Of a stretch of 64,000 nucleotides of DNA, positions 60,365 to 64,000 are shown one piece after another. Position 1 is the stretch's first letter, and the number at the start of each line of letters is the position of its first letter. The position numbers and the translations under genes are program-made. Below the pieces are notes generated by a model. The model made no database searches. It saw nothing but the letters and a program-made list of their open reading frames with translations, and was not told where the DNA came from. Source of the DNA: Candidatus Sulfopaludibacter sp. SbA3 (GTDB taxonomy: Bacteria; Acidobacteriota; Terriglobia; Bryobacterales; Bryobacteraceae); NCBI GenBank assembly GCA_945890485.1, contig CAMDCN010000001.1:434001-498000 (forward strand), given 5' to 3'.

Positions 60365-61843
60365 ATGACTTACTGGCTCGGAATCGACATCGGTACCGGC
60401 GGCTCCCGTGCGCTCCTCGTTGACGGCGCTGGCCGCGTCGCCGCCTCGCAAACTGTTGCTCATGAGGAGATGGCCATGCCGCATCCTCTGTGGGCCGAGC
60501 AGCGCCCGGCGGACTGGTGGCGGGCGGCCGCGGAGGCTATCCGCGGCGTGCTCGCACAGCAGCCGGGATGCACCGTGCGCGCAGTCTCGTTGTCGGGCCA
60601 GATGCACGGCCTGGTCATCCTTGACGCCGATGGCCAGGTTCTGCGCCCGTCGTTAATCTGGTGTGACCAACGCAGCCAAGCCCAGGTCGACTGGATCAAC
60701 TCCCACGTCGGGCCGGCGAAGGTTTTGGCTTGCACGGCCAACCCGGTGCTCACGGGCTTCACGCTTCCGAAGTTACTCTGGGTCCGCGATCACGAACCGT
60801 CGAATTACGATAGGGTCCGGCACTTGTTGCTCCCGAAGGACTACATCCGCTACCAGTTGACTGGTGAGTTCGCGACTGAAGTGAGCGACGCCTCCGGCAC
60901 CGCGCTGTTCGATGTCGTGAACCGACGTTGGTCCACCGAACTCGCCTCCGCCATCGGCCTTGATCCGTCCATACTTCCGCCCGCGGTGGAATCGACGGGA
61001 CAAACCGGTGTGATCACGACGGAGGCCGCTACGCTGACGGGACTCGCGGCCGGCACGCCGGTCTATGGTGGCGGCGGAGACCAGGCGGCCTCGGCGGTCG
61101 GCAATGGCATTGTAGAGCCCGGGATCGTTTCGGACACCATCGGAACCTCCGGGGTTGTCTTCGCCCATATGGACGAAGTGGCTTACGACCCGGCTGGCCG
61201 GGTGCACACGTTTTGCCACGCGGTGCCGGGCAAGTGGCACGTGATGGGCGTCACGCAGGGCGCCGGCTTGAGCCTGCAGTGGCTTCGCAATCAACTGGCG
61301 CCGGGAGTCTCCTACGACGAACTGACCGCCGAGGCCGCCCTATCGCCCGCCGGGGCCCAGGGCTTGTTTTGGCTGCCGTACCTGATGGGCGAGCGAACGC
61401 CTCATCTGGATGCTTCGCTGCGTGCGTCGTGGGTCGGCCTGACCGCCGCCCACACCCGAGCCGACCTCATCCGTTCCGTCCTCGAAGGCGTCTGCTACTC
61501 GCAGCGCGACTGCCTGGACATCATTGCCTCGCTGAACGTGCCGATTTCGAGCGTTCGCCTCTCGGGCGGCGGCGCCAAGAGCCCGTTCTGGTCCCAGCTC
61601 TTCGCCGATATTCTGGGTCAGCCGATCAGTCTGCTCGAAACGCAGGAAGGCTCGGCATACGGCGCCGCGCTGCTGGCGATGACCGGTTCCGGCCACTTCG
61701 CCTCTGTCCCGGAAGCGTGCCGCGCGACGGTCCGCGAGGTTTCGCGGTTGAACCCTTCCAATTCGGATTTCTATCACGCCCAACACGCCCGATACCAAGC
61801 CCTCTACCCTGCCCTCGCGCCTTTTTTCCGTGCGGTACTGTGA
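60365..61843 (+). CDS. xylB: Xylulokinase (FGGY family)
   Basis: 492 residues. Phosphate-1 GIDIGTGGSRALLVD (6-20), XylB-specific SLSGQMHGLVILD (about 75-87), WCDQRS and SDASGTALFDV, adenosine motif LSGGGAKSPFWSQLFADILG with EGSAYGAALLA at the end. D-xylulose plus ATP gives xylulose-5-phosphate. The SGQMHG segment and length (about 490) favour xylulokinase over glycerol- or gluconokinase. It follows glk closely; no xylA in the window. The 3' end overlaps the priA start by 14 nt. Confidence 0.92.
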   Translation: MTYWLGIDIGTGGSRALLVDGAGRVAASQTVAHEEMAMPHPLWAEQRPADWWRAAAEAIRGVLAQQPGCTVRAVSLSGQMHGLVILDADGQVLRPSLIWCDQRSQAQVDWINSHVGPAKVLACTANPVLTGFTLPKLLWVRDHEPSNYDRVRHLLLPKDYIRYQLTGEFATEVSDASGTALFDVVNRRWSTELASAIGLDPSILPPAVESTGQTGVITTEAATLTGLAAGTPVYGGGGDQAASAVGNGIVEPGIVSDTIGTSGVVFAHMDEVAYDPAGRVHTFCHAVPGKWHVMGVTQGAGLSLQWLRNQLAPGVSYDELTAEAALSPAGAQGLFWLPYLMGERTPHLDASLRASWVGLTAAHTRADLIRSVLEGVCYSQRDCLDIIASLNVPISSVRLSGGGAKSPFWSQLFADILGQPISLLETQEGSAYGAALLAMTGSGHFASVPEACRATVREVSRLNPSNSDFYHAQHARYQALYPALAPFFRAVL

Positions 61844-64000
61844 CCTGAGTCTGCCGGTCCCTGTCGATCAGCTCTTCACCTACGAGCTTCCAGAATCGTT
61901 GCGCCATCGGGCCCAGCCTGGCGCACGGGTCGTCGTTCCCTTCGGCCCGCGCAAGCTGACCGGCGTGATCCTGGCGACCCACGACGAGACGCCCGCCTAT
62001 GCCGTGAAGCGCGTGGAGCGCCTGCTGGATGAAACGCCCGTGCTCGATGCGGGACTGTTGCAACTCGCCAAGTGGATCGCTCACTACTACTGCGCCCCGC
62101 TCGGCGAAGTTTTGCGCTCCATGGCGCCCACCACGGCCGAAACTTCGCGATCCAAGGTGTATACGCTCACTGACACCGGCCGGGACGTTCTTCGGCAGCT
62201 TCTTTTCCAGACCGACGACGAAGAACCAGGGATTCAGGTACTGCGGCTGCTCGAACGCCGGGCGCTTTCGGCCGCCCATTTACTCAAGAAGTTGCCTGCC
62301 GCGAAGAACGTCCTCGCCACCCTCGAAAAGAAGGCGTGGATCGCCGTCGAGCAGGACATCACGGCGAAGGATCCGCTCCGCGCACCTGCCGAGCAGCTTC
62401 GCGTCCGCTTTACCGTTCGCCCGGAGGGCCTGAAACTCCCCAAGGCCGAGCGTGAGCTGCTCGCGTTTCTCGAACTCCATCCGGGCGAACACAATCTGGC
62501 TGAACTCGATCAGACACTCAAGAACGCGAGTCAGACGGCACGAGCCCTTGCCCGGCGCCAACTCCTCGGCATCCGGCAAGCGCCCCTCGCGCTCACCGCT
62601 TCCGACCGTCCGCCCCATTCGCTGAACCCACATCAGTTGGCGGCGTTTGATCGCATTAAGGCTTCGCTGGACGACCGGACGTTCGAAGCGTTTCTGCTTC
62701 AAGGGGTGACGGGATCCGGCAAGACGGAGGTTTACCTCACCGCGATTGATCACGTCCTCACGCAGGGCCGGAGTGCGCTGCTGCTCGTACCCGAGATTGC
62801 CCTGACGCCGGCCGTTGCCGGGCAGTTCTTCACGCGCTTTGGAGACCGAGTAGCCATTCTCCATTCGGCGTTCTCTGATTCCGAGCGTGCGGAGCAGTGG
62901 CGACGCATCCGGCAGGGGGAAGCCACCGTCGTGGTCGCGACGCGATCCGGCGTCTTCGCCCCGATGAAGAACCTTGGCCTGTTGCTGGTTGACGAGGAGC
63001 ACGACGGCAGCTACAAGCAGCAGGAGGCACCCCGGTATCATGGCCGCGACGTTGCGGTGGTCCGGGCTTCGCAGGCTGGGGCCACGGTGGTCCTGGGCTC
63101 CGCCACGCCATCGCTCGAAACCCGCTACAACGTCGAACGGGATAAGTACAAACTGCTCGAACTGCCCGAGCGGGTCGCTCAGCGCCCGATGCCGATTGTC
63201 GACATTGTGGATATGCGGCAGGAGTTTCTTGAGACCCGGACGCAGAATCCGTTCTCTCGGCAACTGCTGGACGCGCTACGGGAACGCCTCGATGCGGGGG
63301 AGCAGACCATGCTCCTGTTGAACCGCCGCGGCTTTTCGAGTTTCGTCACTTGCCGGTCCTGCGGTGAGCGGGTTGAATGCCCCAACTGCGCTGTGACGCT
63401 GACTTACCACAAGCGAGACCGCCGCCTGCTTTGCCACTATTGCAACCACGCGGCCCCGATCCCCAGTAACTGCCCCAAGTGCGACAGCGACTATCTCAAC
63501 TTCCTCGGTACGGGGGCGGAGAAGGTGGAAGACGAGTTGCACAAAGCGCTCCCCGGGGCCCGCATCGCCCGCATGGACCGGGATACCATCACGACCAAGC
63601 GCCATTTTGAAACGATCCTGACGGGCTTCCGCGAAAGGAACTACGACATTCTCGTCGGCACGCAGATGATCGCCAAGGGCCACGACATTCCCAACGTGAC
63701 GTTGGTTGGCTTGGTTAACGCGGATATCGGCCTGGGCGTTCCCGACTTCCGCGCCGCCGAACGCACGTTCCAACTCCTGACGCAGGCATCCGGCCGTGCG
63801 GGCCGCGGCGAGTTGCCGGGCCGGGTTATCCTGCAGACCATCAACCCCGACCACTACGCTATTCGCCTCGCCGCCACGCAGGACTACCCTGGGTTCTACG
63901 AGAAAGAGATCCTTTTCCGCCGCAGCATGAAGTATCCGCCCTTTGCCGCGTTGGCGAACCTGCTGGTACGGGATGAGAAGCAGGAGGACGCTCTCCGGAA
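61830..64000 (+). CDS. priA: Primosomal replication restart helicase PriA, 5' part (runs off the window)
   Basis: Starting at GTG 61830, 14 nt inside xylB, the frame is open to the window end (723 codons). N-terminal 3'BD-like segment RYCDLSLPVPVDQLFTYELP and RVVVPFGPRKLTGVI; helicase motif I LQGVTGSGKTEVYL; motif II LLVDEEHDGSYKQ; motif III LGSATPSLETRY. Zinc-binding region CRSCGERVECPNC and CHYCNHAAPIPSNCPKC (eight Cys). Motif IV-VI region GTGAEKVEDELHK, LVGTQMIAKGHD and QASGRAGRG. A 3' to 5' DNA helicase that restarts stalled forks. Only the C-terminal part is missing. Confidence 0.95.
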   Translation, partial: MRYCDLSLPVPVDQLFTYELPESLRHRAQPGARVVVPFGPRKLTGVILATHDETPAYAVKRVERLLDETPVLDAGLLQLAKWIAHYYCAPLGEVLRSMAPTTAETSRSKVYTLTDTGRDVLRQLLFQTDDEEPGIQVLRLLERRALSAAHLLKKLPAAKNVLATLEKKAWIAVEQDITAKDPLRAPAEQLRVRFTVRPEGLKLPKAERELLAFLELHPGEHNLAELDQTLKNASQTARALARRQLLGIRQAPLALTASDRPPHSLNPHQLAAFDRIKASLDDRTFEAFLLQGVTGSGKTEVYLTAIDHVLTQGRSALLLVPEIALTPAVAGQFFTRFGDRVAILHSAFSDSERAEQWRRIRQGEATVVVATRSGVFAPMKNLGLLLVDEEHDGSYKQQEAPRYHGRDVAVVRASQAGATVVLGSATPSLETRYNVERDKYKLLELPERVAQRPMPIVDIVDMRQEFLETRTQNPFSRQLLDALRERLDAGEQTMLLLNRRGFSSFVTCRSCGERVECPNCAVTLTYHKRDRRLLCHYCNHAAPIPSNCPKCDSDYLNFLGTGAEKVEDELHKALPGARIARMDRDTITTKRHFETILTGFRERNYDILVGTQMIAKGHDIPNVTLVGLVNADIGLGVPDFRAAERTFQLLTQASGRAGRGELPGRVILQTINPDHYAIRLAATQDYPGFYEKEILFRRSMKYPPFAALANLLVRDEKQEDALR

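Noticed and set aside
1-64000. Search for tRNA, rRNA, insertion sequences, prophage, toxin-antitoxin pairs and defence genes
   Set aside because: No cloverleaf, rRNA, transposase, terminal inverted repeat, integrase or recognised defence domain was seen on either strand.

Overview
The window is a GC-rich bacterial chromosome segment that most likely comes from an Acidobacteriota genome of the Bryobacterales/Solibacter type (class Terriglobia). The lineage call is inferred from family content. Two proteins carry the C-terminal domain first described in Solibacter usitatus (TIGR03437 type; genes at 26143-28902 and 57992-59308). One protein is a VWFA-related acidobacterial protein (TIGR03436 type; 7334-8332). 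There is also a DUF1549/DUF1553 plus DUF1501 pair and a sulfatase. No insertion sequence, prophage, CRISPR array, tRNA or rRNA was seen, and coding density is very high.

Layout. 1-4622: 5' part of a secreted cytochrome c, GTP-dependent PEP carboxykinase, a lidless Hsp70-like protein and a divergent LysR regulator. 4640-7337: a small membrane protein, a degenerate GGDEF-like protein, a PilZ protein and dTDP-4-dehydrorhamnose reductase, which together look like c-di-GMP sensing beside an envelope-sugar gene. 7334-12728: VWA protein, AlkA-type glycosylase, LysM-amidase, a split YeeE/YedE transporter, a hypothetical protein and a zinc-ribbon SDR. 12707-19195: a 2162-residue secreted astacin-like metalloprotease with 11 tandem repeats of about 82 residues. 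19281-24155: aminotransferase, topA and dprA. 24218-29590: two small conserved proteins, a sulfatase coupled to a beta-propeller/Solibacter-domain protein, and a secreted hypothetical protein. 29615-35937: a tightly packed cassette of alpha/alpha-barrel protein, GT2-GT4 fusion, 6-phosphogluconate dehydrogenase and AGE-family epimerase. 35921-44504: HDOD-GAF protein, HAD phosphatase plus zinc-ribbon methyltransferase, the DUF1549/DUF1501 pair and YchF. 44550-51358: collagen-like secreted protein, VTT membrane protein, Zn/Cd-type P-type ATPase and two accessory proteins. 51451-57854: a four-gene tetR-MFP-RND-OMF efflux operon. 57992-64000: Solibacter-domain protein, ROK glucokinase, xylulokinase and the 5' part of priA.

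Three signals stand out. First, many promoter-proximal genes have a TAnnnT (-10-like) hexamer, often preceded by TGn, ending only 5-10 nt before the start codon. Operon-internal genes instead carry Shine-Dalgarno sequences, so leaderless mRNAs may be the rule here for first genes. Second, three large secreted proteins have unusual modular designs: the astacin with 11 Cys-containing repeats, the 63-triplet collagen-like protein fused to a propeller-like domain, and the NHL/Solibacter protein carrying two similar inserted modules. Third, several RNA-level or DNA-level signals are precise: a topA terminator whose loop holds the stop codon, a hairpin covering the YeeE start codon, and a TetR-type palindrome lying exactly between the -35 and -10 of the efflux operon.
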